NCBI RefSeq assembly: GCF_036850765.1
Contig: NC_089493.1
Span: 264,914,534-264,978,533 of the forward strand
Origin: Saccopteryx bilineata
Taxonomy: Eukaryota > Chordata > Mammalia > Chiroptera > Emballonuridae
DNA length: 64,000 bases
Direction of reading: 5' to 3'
This document shows positions 32,861-45,347 of the stretch, in pieces. Positions within the stretch are counted from its first letter, which is position 1. Each line of letters opens with the position of its first letter. Below the pieces are notes generated by a model. It was not told the DNA's origin. It searched no databases and saw only the letters and a program-made list of their open reading frames with translations. Made by a program: the position numbers and the translations under genes.

Positions 32861-33360
32861 GGGGGACTTAGTAAATTATAATTAAGTCTAAAGTAGCTAC
32901 ATTAGTTCATTACCGTTTTTGTGTTTAAATAAAATGCAATTTTTTTGTTCTGTCATCCTGCAATACCCCCAAGTAATGATAGGAAACCATAAAAATTTAC
33001 ATGTCTACGGCCTAAATTTTTATCTCAAATAGTGTTTGAATATCCAGGGCCAAGGCACCTTGGAACGAGTAGCTGATTCCATGTTTGAGGCAGAAAACCT
33101 CAAGCAGGGCCTAAAACATCTTACTGTCAGAAAGTAAGAATGCTTTCAAGACTAACTGAGGATTCATCACCACAAAGAACAGAGAGCCAGTTTAAAGGGA
33201 CAGCCACTGGCCAAGGAGTGGCAATTGCAGATCAAGAACAAAAATAAAATTATGGTCAATGAAGTAAGATGAGTTTGTAAAAGATTATGAGTCTATGATA
33301 CTCAAAAGGAGCAAATCTTTTAGGATGTGAGTAACGTGATGTTAAAAATTTCCACTAAGA
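32861..33360. other. Unassigned, possibly L1M 3'-UTR relic
   Basis: Phrases such as gattccatgtttgaggcaga and catcttactgtcagaaagta resemble an old L1M 3' region and recur loosely at 35,340-35,420. No gene seen. Confidence 0.4.
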
Positions 33361-33555
33361 GCGCAGTGGCTAAAGCGTCAACCTGGAAACGCTGAGGTTG
33401 CCGGTTCAAAAAACTCTGGGCTTGCCTGGTCAAGGCACATATGGAAGTTGATGCTTCCTGCTCCCCCCCTCTTCTCTCTCTCTCTCTCTCTTTCTCACTC
33501 TTTCTCCCCTCTCTATAATGAATAAATTTAAAAATCTTAAAAAAAAATTTTTTTT
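33361..33555 (+). mobile_element. SINE type C, slightly 5' truncated
   Basis: Begins gcgcagtggctaaagcgtca, type C body, tail. Target duplication ttccactaaga at about 33,350-33,360 and after the tail. Confidence 0.88.
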
Positions 33556-34985
33556 AAAGTTCCACTAAGACTCAAAATTATGATAGATATGCAGTTCCAG
33601 TGGCAGAGCACCAGCCACAGGATTTACAGAGGAAATGGTCATGGGCTGATTCTGTGTCTCCTGAGTCCATCGAAGAGGGAGAGAAAGGGGGCGGGGCCTA
33701 GAGTGGTGCTCTCCACATGTTCTCTGTAGTTAAGGAAGAGTGGACTGTCCTCTTTCTTGTGTATGAACAAACTAAAGCAGTCTGTGGCTTCAGGAAAGAG
33801 GAGGCTGCTCTTCTGGAGTGCCTTTGAGAAGACAGACATGAGTATGTCCTGTGGATCACATCTCAGGAAGTGCCTCAGGGAGACCCAGCCCTGGACATGA
33901 CAAAGTACCCTCAAGAAGAGTCACCTCTAGACTTCAGCCATGCTCCAAAAATGCCCTGGCATCCAGCCATGTGGGAATCATCTCCTTGCCTTACGTCTCC
34001 TACCTCCTGTATTTTTTTATCTTACCAGGGTCAAAACAGTAGCTAGTAAGAGGGGGAGAGCGTAAACAGGTAGATGGAGCAGAATGTCTCCTTCCTGGAC
34101 CAAAGGCTCTCTCTCTGCCACCGACCTGAACCGGGGAAGGAAGAGAGGAAGTCTTAACACTTGGAAGGGAAATGGCTCCTCCATAGTGCCCTGGTGACTG
34201 TGCATGTCTCTATACGGGCCATGTTAGACAAGGTTTCACCACAGCTTACCTGAACTGTGGCAGAATGCCTCATGACCCTCCCAGGACATGAATGAGAACA
34301 CAAGAAGATTGTGAGGAGCTGGCCTCAATCAGACTTTCAACCCTGTCCTGAGGTCTAATGAAATCTGGGGGTTTCTGCCTCCCCCAGCTTAACATACAGC
34401 TGCAGGCAACTGAACTGCTTGTCTGGAGCATGGAAGTGGCTTGTCAGCGCAGGGTGCCCCATCCCTCCTGTTGCATTGTCATCGTTTGTTTTGGTGTCCT
34501 TCTGTTGAACAAGGGACACAGGCAGCTGACACCTTTGCTGATCTTGCTTTTGCTCTCTATGTAAATGAGAAACTGTCTGAATCTAAAAAGGTCTTGTTGT
34601 TTCTTTACCAGCCAAATCTGTCAGCCTTGCTCGATACCCCTCAGTGAGTTTGAGGTTGAGTCATAATCTGGTCTAAATCGGGACTGTTTTGTGATTTACA
34701 ATGACAACAGGATCCTTTAGGAGCAAGTAGAGAAATGGTACCCGCACAAGTTTTCATCCTGTGGCAGGGGAAAGTTTACCCACCGGATAAGTTTCATTCA
34801 ACACCATTATCAGATCTGCTAGAGTTCCTCCTTGAAAAACAAAGGGATGTTCAATGTTTTAGGAAGCATATGTTCTCAGACAAAGCCCAGTAGTTTTGTT
34901 TTGTTCTATTGTGCATGGTAATTTTTTTTATATTGATTTTTACCAAAAAAAAAATAAAAGAAGGGAAAGAGACAGAGAGAAACCT
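33556..34985. other. Intergenic, unassigned
   Basis: About 1.4 kb without a recognised gene or SINE. Short open frames show no domains. It could be an old LTR or retrocopy, but nothing supports either. Confidence 0.4.
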
Positions 34986-34989
34986 TGAT

Positions 34990-35180
34990 ATTTTTTAAGA
35001 TTTTATGGGGGTTGGGGGTAGTGAGAAGTATCAACTTCTCATTTTGGTTGCTTCATATTTGTTTTTCATTGCTTGCTTGTTGCATGTCATATGTGCCTTG
35101 ACCGGCTAGGCCCAGGGTTTCGAACAGGCAACCTCAGCATTTCTAGTCAATGTTTTCTCCATGACTCCACCACAGGTCAG
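34990..35180 (-). mobile_element. SINE type C-like, diverged
   Basis: Antisense copy: tcatatgtgccttgaccggc, cagggtttcgaacaggcaac, tccaccacaggtcaggc. Confidence 0.8.
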
Positions 35181-35269
35181 GCATTTTTCACTTTCTAAAA
35201 TACTTATTTTCTAGCTGTACCCACTGAAAAGTCTCAAACTATGCAACAGCTCAGTAGGAATACCATCCT

Positions 35270-36970
35270 CCTGCCTGACTATGGTCTCTAAATACCATTT
35301 CCCACTAAAAGAAACTAAGGCCCCCTGTAGAAATAACTGATTCCAGGTTTGTGAAAGGAAACGTAGATGATAAGCCTAGAAAAATCTTGTCATGTCAGAA
35401 AGAAAAGATGGAACTATGATTACTAGGGTCTTTGCAAAAAAACACAGGAGCCAGCTTGCAGGGGTTTCTACAGACTAAAAATGCAACAACATGAGACTAA
35501 AAAAAAAAAAAGAGAGAGAATAATGGCTGGAATGAATTAAACTACCTCAGATATAACCCTAGTCTAATCATGAGAGAATATCAGAAACAAATCACAATAG
35601 AGGAACATTTTACAAAGTGTCTGACCAGGACTACTCAAAACTGTCAAGATCATCAAAAGCAAGAAAAATCTGAGAAACTGTCACAGCCAGGAGGAACCTA
35701 AGGAGACAGGACAGTGAAATGCAATGTGGGCCCTGGCCGGTTGGCTCAGCAGTAGAGCGTCGTCCTGGCGTGTGGAGGACCCAGGTTCGATTCCCGGCCA
35801 GGGCACATAAGAGAAGCGCCCATTTACTTCTCCACCCCCCCTCCTTCCTCTCTGTCTCTCTCTTCCCCTCCCGCAGCCAAGGCTCCATTGGAGCAAAGAT
35901 GGCCCGGGCGCTGGGGATGGCTCCTTGGCCTCTGCCCCAGGCGCTAGAGTGGCTCTGGTCGTGACAGAGTGACGCCCCGGAGGGGCAGAGCATCGCCCCC
36001 TGGTGGGCAGAGCGTCGCCCCTGGTGAGCGTGCTGGGTGGATCCCGGTCAGGCGCATGCGGGAGTCTGTCTGACTGTCTCTCCCCGTTTCCAGCTTCAGA
36101 AAAATACAAAAAAAAAAAAAAAAAGAAATGCAATGTGGTATCTGGATGGGCTCCTGGAACAGAAAAAGGGCATTAGGTAAATACCAAAATCTGAATAAAG
36201 TATGGACTTTAGTTAATAATAATGTGTCAATATTACTTCATTTATTATGACAATATACCACGCTAATGTAAGATATTAAAATAGGGAATACACCCCTATG
36301 TTCATTGCAGTGCTATTTACAATAGTCAAGTGCCCATCAGCAGATGAGTGGATAAAAAAATCTGTGTTATATTTATACAATAGAATACTACTCAGCCATA
36401 AAAAAGGAAATCTCACCCTTTAGAACAGCATGGATGGACCTGGAGGGTATTATGCTAAGTGAAATAAGCCAGGCAGAGAAAGATAAAAACCATATGATTT
36501 CACTTATATGTGGAATCTAATGAACAAAACAGAAACAGACTCATAGATACAGAGGACAGGTTGACAGCTTTCAGAGGGGAGGGTGTTGGAGTACTGGGTG
36601 AAAAAAGTGAAGAGATTAAGAAAAAACAACAACTTGTAGACACAGACTACAGTATAGTGATTAGCAGAGGGAAGGGGATAGAGTAGGTAGAAGAGGGTAA
36701 AGCGAATATAAATGCTGATGGAAGGAGACTTGACTTGGGGTGGTAAGCACACAATACAATATACAAATGATGTATATTGTACACTTGAAACCTATATAAT
36801 TTTATTAACCAGTGTCATTCCAATAAATTCAATTAAAAAATAGGGGAAACTGGAAGCATGATGTGTGGTAACTCTCTGTACTATTGAATATCTTTGCACT
36901 TTTTGTAAATCTAAAACAGTTCTGAAAAATCAAGTTTATTTAAAAACAGAAAATGTATTAAAATCTATTA
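35270..36970 (+). mobile_element. L1M 3' end carrying a nested L1 and a SINE
   Basis: L1M 3' UTR phrases include ggatgggctcctggaacaga, ttagttaataataatgtgtc and aactctctgtactattgaat. A second L1 3' end (36,296-36,837: caatagaatactactcagcc ... ccaataaattcaatt) is inserted with a duplication of about aataggg(g)aa. A type A SINE sits at 35,730. Confidence 0.75.
35730..36124 (+). mobile_element. SINE type A (Rhin-1-like), young
   Basis: Full length with exact target duplication gaaatgcaatgtgg at 35,716-35,729 and 36,125-36,138. CTCF-like motif at 35,990-36,009 plus a shorter second one. Confidence 0.96.
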
Positions 36971-37489
36971 ATTAGTAAAGACACTAAAGAAAAAAGGATT
37001 CACTGGTCACCTTAGGAGGCTGTAGAGCACCAACTCATTATTTGAAGATGGATAAATAAAGAGAAAGAATAATGCATTTATGCCGCCTTTTCTGTTCAAA
37101 CTCTCTTTCAGAGAGTCTTGGTTGGATTTCCAAGAGGTAATCCCAGAAACATAAGTGAATAGGTGGGAAAAGTGAGACAGAAGGGAGAAAAGCCAGTAAG
37201 AAGTGCATTAGAGACCAGATTATTGTCAAGGGTAACTGGAGCTTAACCTTCTAGAGACACTGGAGTATCGTGTATAACATGCCTAGATTAATAACTGTGT
37301 TATTAGTATGGCCACCCCAGCTTTCAGAGAGTTGATAATTGTTGGGTATATCTTTTTATATCTTTATGTTTTCAATCTCTCTATGTCATTATACCTAAAA
37401 TATGTCATTTGTAAAAAGCATATAATTGGTTTGTTGTTGGTTGTTGTTTTTTTCCAATTTTCATCCTTATAAACTTTTAATAGTATTCA
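36971..37489. other. Intergenic, unassigned
   Basis: AT-rich, no gene recognised. Confidence 0.4.
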
Positions 37490-38794
37490 TTTTTAATAAA
37501 TTTGTTTTTCAGTTACAGTTGAAATACAGTATTATATTAGTTTCAGGTGTACAACGTAGTGATTAGATATTTATATAGCTTACAAAGTGATCACCCAATT
37601 AGTCTAGTACCCATCTGACACCATACCTAGTTATTACAGTATTATTGAATATGATCACTGTTGTGGGGGGTTCTTTTTTTTCTCTCTTTTACTCCTCTCC
37701 TCCCCACCCCTTCCCCTGGTAACCACTTCACTTTTATCTATGTCCATGAGTCTCAGTTTTATGTCTCACCTATGTGTGAAATCATATAGTTCTTAGTTTT
37801 TTTATTTACTTATTTCATTCAGTATAATGTTCTCAAGGGCCATCCATGTTGCTGTAAATGTCATTATGTCATCGTTTCTTACGGCTGAGTAGTATTTCAT
37901 TGTATACATGTACCACATCTTCTTTATCCAATCCTCTATCGAGGAACACTTTTGTTGTTTCCATGTCTTGGCCACTGTGAACAATGCTGAAGTGAACATA
38001 TGAGTGTATGTGTCTTTGCATACCAATGTTTTCAAGTTTTTTGGGTATCTACCCGGTAGAGGGATTGTGGGGTCAAATGGTAATTTTATTCTTAGTTTTT
38101 TGAGGAACCATCATCATACTTTCTTCCATAATGGCTGTACCAGTTTACATTCCCACCAGCAGTGAATAAGGGTTTCTTTCACTCCACAGCCTCTCCAACA
38201 CCTGTTATTACCTGTCTTGTTTGATAATAGCCAATCTAACAGGTGTGAGGTGGTATGTCATTGTACTTTTAATTCACATTTGTCTAATAGTTAGCAAAGA
38301 TGAACGTCTTTTCATATATCTGTTGGCCATTTATATGCATTTGTATGTCCTCTTGGGAGAAGTGTCTGTTCAGGTCCTCTCCACATTTTTAATTGGATTA
38401 TTTGCTTGGTTGTTGCTGAGCTTTGTGAGTTCTTTATATATTCTGGATGTTAACCCCTTATCAGAGCTGTTGTTTGTGAATATCTTCTCCCATTTAGTTG
38501 GCTGCCTTTTTGTTTTGTTGTCAGTTTCTTTTGCTGTGCAGAAGCCTTTTAGTTTGATATAGTTCCATTCATTTATTTTTACTTTACTTCTCTTGCCTCT
38601 GGGATCAAATTCATAAAATGTTCTCTACAGCCAAGGTCCATGAGTTTAGTACCTATGTTTTCTTCTATGTAATTTATTGTTTCAGATCTTATAGTTAGGT
38701 CTTTTGATTCATTTTGAATTAACTTTTGTGCAAAGGGACAAAATGTAGTCAAGTTTCATTCTTTTGCATGTGGCTTTCCAATTTTCTTAGCACT

Positions 38795-39119
38795 ATTTAT
38801 TTACTTTTTTTGTGTGACAGAGACAGAAAGAGTCAGAGAGAGGGACAGATAGGGACAGACAGACAGGAACGGAGAGAGATGAGAAGCATCAATTATTTGT
38901 TTTGGCACCTTAGTTGTTCATTGATTGCTTTCTCATATGTGCCTTGACTGGGGAGCTACAGCAGACTGAGTGACCCCTTGCTCAAGCCAGCAACCTTGGA
39001 CTCAAAGCCTTGCTCAAAGCAGATGAACCCATGCTCAAGCTGGCAACCTCGGGGTCTTGAACCTGGGTCCTCTGCATCCCAGTCTGATGTTCTATCCACT
39101 GCGCCACCGCCTGGTCAGG
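38795..39119 (-). mobile_element. SINE type B in L1
   Basis: Antisense copy: gacagagacagaaagagtca, tgccttgactggggagctac, head at ctgcgccaccgcctggtcag. Confidence 0.9.
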
Positions 39120-39190
39120 CTTACCCCCATTTATTGAAGAGGCTTTCTCTTCTCCATTGTGTGTTTTTGGCTACTTTGTCAAAGATTATT

Positions 39191-39195
<5 letters not shown>

Positions 39196-39241
<46 letters not shown>
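39196..39241. repeat. (TA)n microsatellite
   Basis: About 23 uninterrupted TA dinucleotides within antisense L1. Confidence 0.95.
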
Positions 39242-39243
<2 letters not shown>

Positions 39244-39468
39244 TTTTCTTTCTGGGCTCTCAGTTCTGTTCTGTTGGTCTGTGTGTCTGTTTTTCTGCCA
39301 ATACCATGCTGTTTTGATTATTGTAGCTCTAATTTGAAGTCAGGTAATGTGATACTTCCAGCTTCATTCTTCTTTCTCAGAATTGCTTTGGTTATTCGGG
39401 GTCTTTTATAATTCCATACAAATCTGGTGATTTGTTTTGTTCTATTTCTTTAAAAAATGACATTGGGA

Positions 39469-39847
39469 GCCCTGGCCGGTTGGCTCAGTGGTAGAGCGTT
39501 GGCCTGGCATGCGGAAATCCCGGGTTCGATTCCTGGCCAGGGCACACAGGAGAAGCGCCCATCTGCTTCCCCACCCCTCCCCCTCTCCTTCCTCTCTCTC
39601 TCTCTCTTCCCCTCCTGCAGCCGAGGCTCCATTGGAGCAAAGATGGCCAGGGCGCTGGGGATGGCTCCATGGTCTCTGCCTTAGGTGCTAGAGTGGCTCT
39701 GGTAGCAGCAGAGCGACGCCCCGATGGGCAGATCATCGCCCCCTGGTGGGCAAGCCGGGTGGATCCCGGTCAGGTGCATGCAGGAGTCTGTCTGACTGCT
39801 TCCCAGGTTCCAGCTTCAGAAAATTACAAAAAAAAAAGAAAAAAAAA
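39469..39847 (+). mobile_element. SINE type A (Rhin-1-like) in L1
   Basis: Full length; target duplication gacattggga on both sides. CTCF-like motif at 39,733-39,752. Confidence 0.94.
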
Positions 39848-42187
39848 GACATTGGGATTTTAATGGGGGTTGCATTAAATTTGTAGATTGCTTCTGAAAT
39901 TTCATGTTGGTGTATAGGGAAGCAGGAGACTTTTGTATATTGATTGACTTTGTATCCTGCAACTTTACTGTATTTGTTTATTGTTTCTAATAGTTTTTCA
40001 GTGGAGTCTTTGGGGTTTTCTATATACAGGATCATATCATCTGCAAAAAGTGATACCTTTACTTCTTTCCCAATATGAATGCCTTATTTTATTTCTTTCT
40101 CTTGCCTGATTGCTCTGGCTAGGACTGCCAGTACTATGTCAAATATGAGTGGAGAAAGTGGGCATCCTTGTCTTGTTCTTGATTTTAGAGGAAAAGCTTT
40201 CAATTTTTCACCAGTTAGTATAATATTGCCTGATAGTTTATCATATATAGCCTTTATTATGTTGAGGTACTCGTCTTCTATACCCATTTTATTGAGTGTT
40301 TTAAACATAAATGGAGGTTGTATCTTATCACATGCCTCTTCTGCATCTATTAATAGGATCATATGATTTTTGTCCTTTGTTTTGTTGATGTAGTGTTTTA
40401 CATTGATTGCTTTACATATGTTGAACCATCCTAGTGCTCCTGGAATGAATCCCACTTGATCATGATGTATTATTTTTTTTAATGTATTGTTGTGTTCAAT
40501 TTGATAGTATTTTGTTTAGGATTTTTTTTCATCTGTATTCATTAGAGATATTGGTCTGTAGTTTTCTTTTTTTGTATTATCCTTGCCAGGTTTTGGTTTC
40601 AGGGTTATGTTGGCTTCATAAAGTGTGTTAGGAAGTATTGTTTCTTCTTCAATTTTTGGAAGACTTTGAGAAGGATTGGTACCAAATCTTCTTTGAGTGT
40701 TCAGTAGAATTCACTAGGGTAGCCATTTGGTCCTGGACTTCTATTTTTGCAGAGGTTTTTGATAGTTATTTCTATTTCTTTCCTGCTTATAGATCTCCTT
40801 AGGTTTTTCACTTTTTTGTGACGTGGTCTAGGAAGATTGTATAGTTCTAGGAACTTATCCATTTCTTCTATATTGCTGAATTTGGTTGCATACAATCTTT
40901 TATAGTATTCTAGTGTGATCCTTTGTATATCTATGATGTCTGTGGTAATTTTCCTTCTTTCATTTCAGATTTTGTTTATATGAGTCATTTCCCTTTTTTC
41001 CTTAGTGAGTCCAGCCAGGGGTTTGTCAATATTATTTTTATTTTCAACAATCACTTCTTTGTTGTATTAATTTTTTCTATAGTTTTTTGTTCTCTATTTC
41101 ACTTAGTTCTGCTCTAATTTTTACTATTCCCTTTATTCTGCTGACTTTGGGTTGCCTTTGTTCTTCTTTTTCTAGTTCCTTAAGGTGTAATATTAGGTTG
41201 TTTACTTGGGGACTCTCTTGTTTCTTGATATAAGCCTATAATGATATAAACTCCCCTCTTATTACTGCTTTCATTGCATCTAAGAAGTTTTGATATGTCA
41301 TGTGGTCATTCTCCTTTGTCTGTATATATCTTTTTTTTTGTATTTTTTTGTATACATCTTTGATCTCTGCTTTTATTTCTTCTTTGACCCAGTCATTTTT
41401 TAGAAGTATGTGGTGTAATTTCCACATTTTTGTGGGTTTCTTTACTTCCTTTTTGCAGTTGAATTCTAATTTCAAAGCCTATGGTTGGAGAATATGCTTG
41501 GTATCATTTCAATCTTCTTAAATGTGTTGATGTTAGTTTTGTGGCCCAATATATGGTCTATCCTTGAGAATGTTCCATGCATACTGGAAAAGAATATATA
41601 ATCTGATGTTCTGGGATGAATAGTTCTATAAATGTCTATTATGTCCATTTGGTCTAGTGTGTTATTTAAGGCCAGTATTTCTTTATTGATTTCACTGGGG
41701 AACAAAATTTTTGTTGCATCCACAAAAACACTTGTTCTTACCTAACTCAAGCGTGCTTATCTCAAATCTGACATTAGTTTTTCTCTGTAAGCTACAGTTT
41801 TTTTGCAATTCAAGATTTTAGGTTTTCATCTTATTGTAAAATTTTCAACATTTAGTTTAACATAATGAAGTAGAATGTCTTCTTGGGTATCATCTTTGTG
41901 AAAATATAATAATTTATATAATATAGTAAATACACTAAAAGATATAATTGTATCAGAATTTGTATACAATTTCAAAATAGAACATATTAAAACACTTATT
42001 TTAATCATAAAATTTTCTCAAAACTTATTTAAATTCTATTCAGGCAAAAATTCACATTTGTAGCTCTTGTGTTTGTATACTTGTTCAGGACAATCTCGTT
42101 TGATGCTCCAGCAGTAGTCAGCTCATCACTAACAGCTCCAAGATTTTCGGGAAATTTATCAAGGTGACTGTTCAGGAAGTGAATCTT

Positions 42188-42583
42188 TTTTTTTTTTTTT
42201 GTATTTTTTTGAAGCTGGAAATGGGGAGAGACAGTCAGACAGACTCCTGCATGCGCCCAACCGGGATCCACCCGGCATGCCCACCAGGGGCGACGCTCTG
42301 CCCACCGGGGGGCAATGCTCTGCCCATCTGGGGCATCGCTCTGCCATGACCAGAGCCACTCTAGTGCCTGGGGCAGAGGCCAAGGAGCCATCCCCAGCAC
42401 CTGGGCCATCTTTGCTCCAGTGGAGCCTTGGCTGCGGGAGGGGAAGAGAGAAACAGAGAGGAAGGAGGGGGGAGGGGTAGAGAAGCAAATGGGCACTTTT
42501 CCTATGTGCCCTGGCCAGGAATCGAACCCAGGTCCCCCGCATGCCAGGCCGACGCTCTACCGCTGAGCCAACCAGCCAGGGCC
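42188..42583 (-). mobile_element. SINE type A in the CACTA-like element
   Basis: Antisense full-length copy; exact target duplication caggaagtgaatctt at 42,173-42,187 and 42,584-42,598. It splits the coding relic between KIHFL and NSHLDKF. Two CTCF-like motifs at about 42,279-42,318, both imperfect. Confidence 0.96.
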
Positions 42584-43118
42584 CAGGAAGTGAATCTTAA
42601 TGCTCATGTTACATCCAATGTTGCAGAAAGCCAACAGCATCCTTTGAACCAGAAGTTCATAGTTTTCTGCTTTTTTGTTGCCAAGGAAGTTCTTTGTAAC
42701 TGCCACAAAAGACTGCCATGCTGCTTTCTCCTCCTTATTCATCTTCCTCACAAATTCTTCATCACATATGAGGGTTAGAATTTGAGGTCCATCAAATACA
42801 CCTGCTTTTATCTTCTTGAAAGACAAGGCAGGAAAAGCAGAAATAATATGTTGAAAACATTCACTTTCTCTTTTCAAACCCTGAACAAACTGCTTCATTA
42901 AGCCAAGTTTGATGTGAAGTGGGGGGGGGGGATTATCCTGTCTCGATTAACTACAGATTCATTCACAATATTTTGCATCCCTACTTCCAGAGCTTCACGT
43001 TTCGGCCACTCCTTCTGTGTCCAGTGTTTCTCCTAAGCTCGGCTGTCCCACAAACACAGAAAGCAAAGATACTTCGTGAAACCTCTCTGTTGTCCTAGCA
43101 GGAAACAGAATAACATTT

Positions 43119-43131
43119 TTTTATTCATTTT

Positions 43132-43169
<38 letters not shown>

Positions 43170-43313
43170 TAGAGACAGAGAGAGAGAAGAGGGGAGGAGC
43201 TGGAAGCATCAACTCTCATATGTGCCTTGACCAGGCAAGCCCAGGGTTTCGAACCGGCGACCTCAGCATTTCCAGGTCAACGCTTTATCTACTGCGCCAC
43301 CACAGGTCAGGCT
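43119..43313 (-). mobile_element. SINE type C in the CACTA-like element
   Basis: Antisense, with (GA)n at 43,137-43,165 and head ctgcgccaccacaggtcagg. Target duplication cagaataacattt on both sides. Confidence 0.93.
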
Positions 43314-43624
43314 CAGAATAACATTTTAAGATCTACACAGATGATCCAGTTATGCTCCTCATACTTCAGAAAGTCGAGGACAATTTTTATGTCATTATAA
43401 TCTTCTCGCAGATGAGTTGAATAACCAATTGGAACCGCTGCATAAACATTACCATTGTGTAGGAAAACACATTTCAGACTCCATTTAGAGCTGTCAAGAA
43501 ATAGCCTCCATTCTGTTGGACTATAAGTGGTAACACCTAGCTGGCTGAGAAGACTACTGATATCATGACAGTAAACAAAGTATTTGTGCTCGGAAAAAAA
43601 GTCCAAAAAAATTTATTCACACAT

Positions 43625-44022
43625 GGCCCTGCCGGTTGGCTCAGTGGTAGAGCCTCGGCCTGGCTTGCGGGGGACCCGGGTTCGATTCCCGGCCAGGGCA
43701 CGTAGGAGAAGCGCCCATTTGCTTCTCCACCCCTCCTCCCTCCTTCCTCTCTGTCTCTCTCTTCCCCTCCCGCAGCCAAGGCTCCATTGGAGCAAAGATG
43801 GCCCGGGCGCTGGGGATGGCTCCTTGGCCTCTGCCCCAGGCGCTAGAGTGGCTTTGGTCACAACAGAGCGACGCCCCAGAGGGGCAGAGCATAGCCCCCT
43901 GGTGGGCAGAGTGTCGCCCCTGGTGGGCGTGCCGGGTGGATCCCGGTCGGGCTCATGCAGGAGTCTGTCTGTCTCTCCCCGTTTCCAGCTTCAGAAAAAT
44001 ACAAAAAAAAAAAAATTAAAAA
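43625..44022 (+). mobile_element. SINE type A in the CACTA-like element
   Basis: Full-length; target duplication aaatttattcacac flanks it (about 43,609-43,622 and 44,025-44,038). CTCF-like motif at 43,889-43,908. Confidence 0.95.
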
Positions 44023-45347
44023 AAAAATTTATTCACACTTCCTGAAATGAGATACTTTAGCTGACTGCTGAAGTACATTCTTTTCTTGAAGCCTAGAGAT
44101 TAAAAACTCAGCTGCTTTCTTTGATAGGCCCAAATCTCTTACTAAGTCATTCAATTTGGGTTGGCTAAACTGCTGAGGGGTTAATGACTGCTTGGCATCA
44201 GAAGAAGACCCTTCAGATTCTAGAACCATTTCCTCATACATCTTATCAAAATCACTTGATCACCCTGTTCACTTTCTTCATCCTTAGAAGAAATAAAACC
44301 ATTGAAAACTGGAACCGGAGTTCCAGTTCAGAGTGTGGGATAGGTCGTATTGCTGAAGGAATATTAGGATATGCGATCATATGCTGTTTTTTCTTGCTGA
44401 TGCCTTTTGTATGGATCAGACAGAAATAACAGTCACTGCTATGGTCCTTAGGTTCACGCCAAACCATGGGAATACCAAAAGGCATTCCTTTGCGTTTTCC
44501 TTTTGTTCAGTCACGAAGCATTTTCTCACAATTATGACACACAATATGAGGAGCCCAATTTTTGTCTTGATCACCAAGGGGAACTTGAAAATAGGCAATA
44601 TATGCACATGTCACAAATGATGAAATATTGCACCTTTGACGTTGAAGTGTGTAACAGCCACATATATAACAGAAGGTGGAGAGATTATTCTTACATTTAC
44701 GCCTACTCAAAGAAGCCATGATTCAATCTTAAAACAAAATAAGAGGGTGTTTTTATCAGATAATAATTTTTTACACTTAAAAACAACTACAATTATGTAA
44801 AAGTGATGTTTGTAAAACATTAATTGCCTTGTGGTTATGTTCAATCCAAGAGTTGTTGCCCTTTAACTCCAATTTAAAAACCAATGCATGCCATTAACTG
44901 TAACAAAAAGAAATTAAAATTGCATAAAAACTAGAGCATGCACCAAAAAATAGACTTCAGATTTGGATTTAGTAATGCAGAAATATATAGAAACAGTTCT
45001 AAAACCTCATGCAACAGAAAATGAAAAAAAATGTTCCCCAGTGTTTTCTGTTTGGACGACCTATCTAAAGCTCTCAATGGTGTGTTGAGCTCTCCAAATA
45101 TGATTGTGTTTTTTTCTATTTCTCTTTTTTGTTCTCTTGGTAGATGTCTTATATATTTTGGTGCTCCATGGTTTGGTGAATATACATTAAGAAGTATTAT
45201 CCCTTCCTGATATAGAGTCCCCTTACTACTATAAAATGTCTATCTTTCTCTTGTTACCTTTGTCTTGAAGTCAGTATTGTCAGATATATGTATGACTACA
45301 TTTACTTTCCTTTGGGTATTATTAGCTTGAAGAATCATTTTCCAACC

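Larger units (their letters stand above)
42029..44719 (-). pseudogene. Decayed protein of the CACTA-like element (unknown family)
   Basis: Reads from Met at 44,719. It starts with a two-CxxC zinc-finger-like N-terminus (CYICGCYTL ... CHNCEKML), then KGKRKGMPFGIPMVWREPKD, CYFCL, and YPNIPSAIRPIPHSE. After a frameshift come LNDLVRDLGLSKKAAEFLIS, EWRLFLDSSKWSLKCVFLHN and ICVDLKM. A further block holds LLGQQRGFTKY and CFLCLWDSRA, then HIKLGLMKQFVQGLK and CNMSIKIHFL, ending PENLGAVSDE. Breaks: Trp to TGA at 44,501-44,503, a frameshift near 44,310, a TAG after DSRA, a frameshift in a C-run near 42,925, and SINEs at 42,188, 43,119 and 43,625. After AVSDE the C-terminus is unrecognisable. I recall similar uncharacterised multicopy proteins from arthropods and cnidarians; this is memory, not a search. 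Confidence 0.75.
41693..45043 (-). mobile_element. CACTA-like DNA transposon with unusual transposase relic
   Basis: Termini CACTGGGGAACA (41,693) and TGTTCCCCAGTG (ends 45,043) are inverted, with TGTTGCAT shared further in. TTT target duplication at 41,690-41,692 and 45,044-45,046. Deleting the element plus one TTT restores L1 ORF2 sequence (ttgattttctgtttgg). After removing three nested SINEs it is about 2.3 kb. It carries a minus-strand coding relic (separate entry). CACTG termini and a 3-bp duplication suggest the CACTA/CMC group, but the protein is not a transposase type I can name. Confidence 0.88.

Noticed and set aside
33600..34900. Solo LTR or retrovirus-like segment
   Set aside because: No convincing TG...CA ends, duplication, primer-binding site or coding relic could be identified.
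42199..42566. Open frames of 80-150 codons repeated across the window (for example GAKMARALGMAPWPLPQALEW)
   Set aside because: They recur at every type A SINE and are translations of the SINE body.
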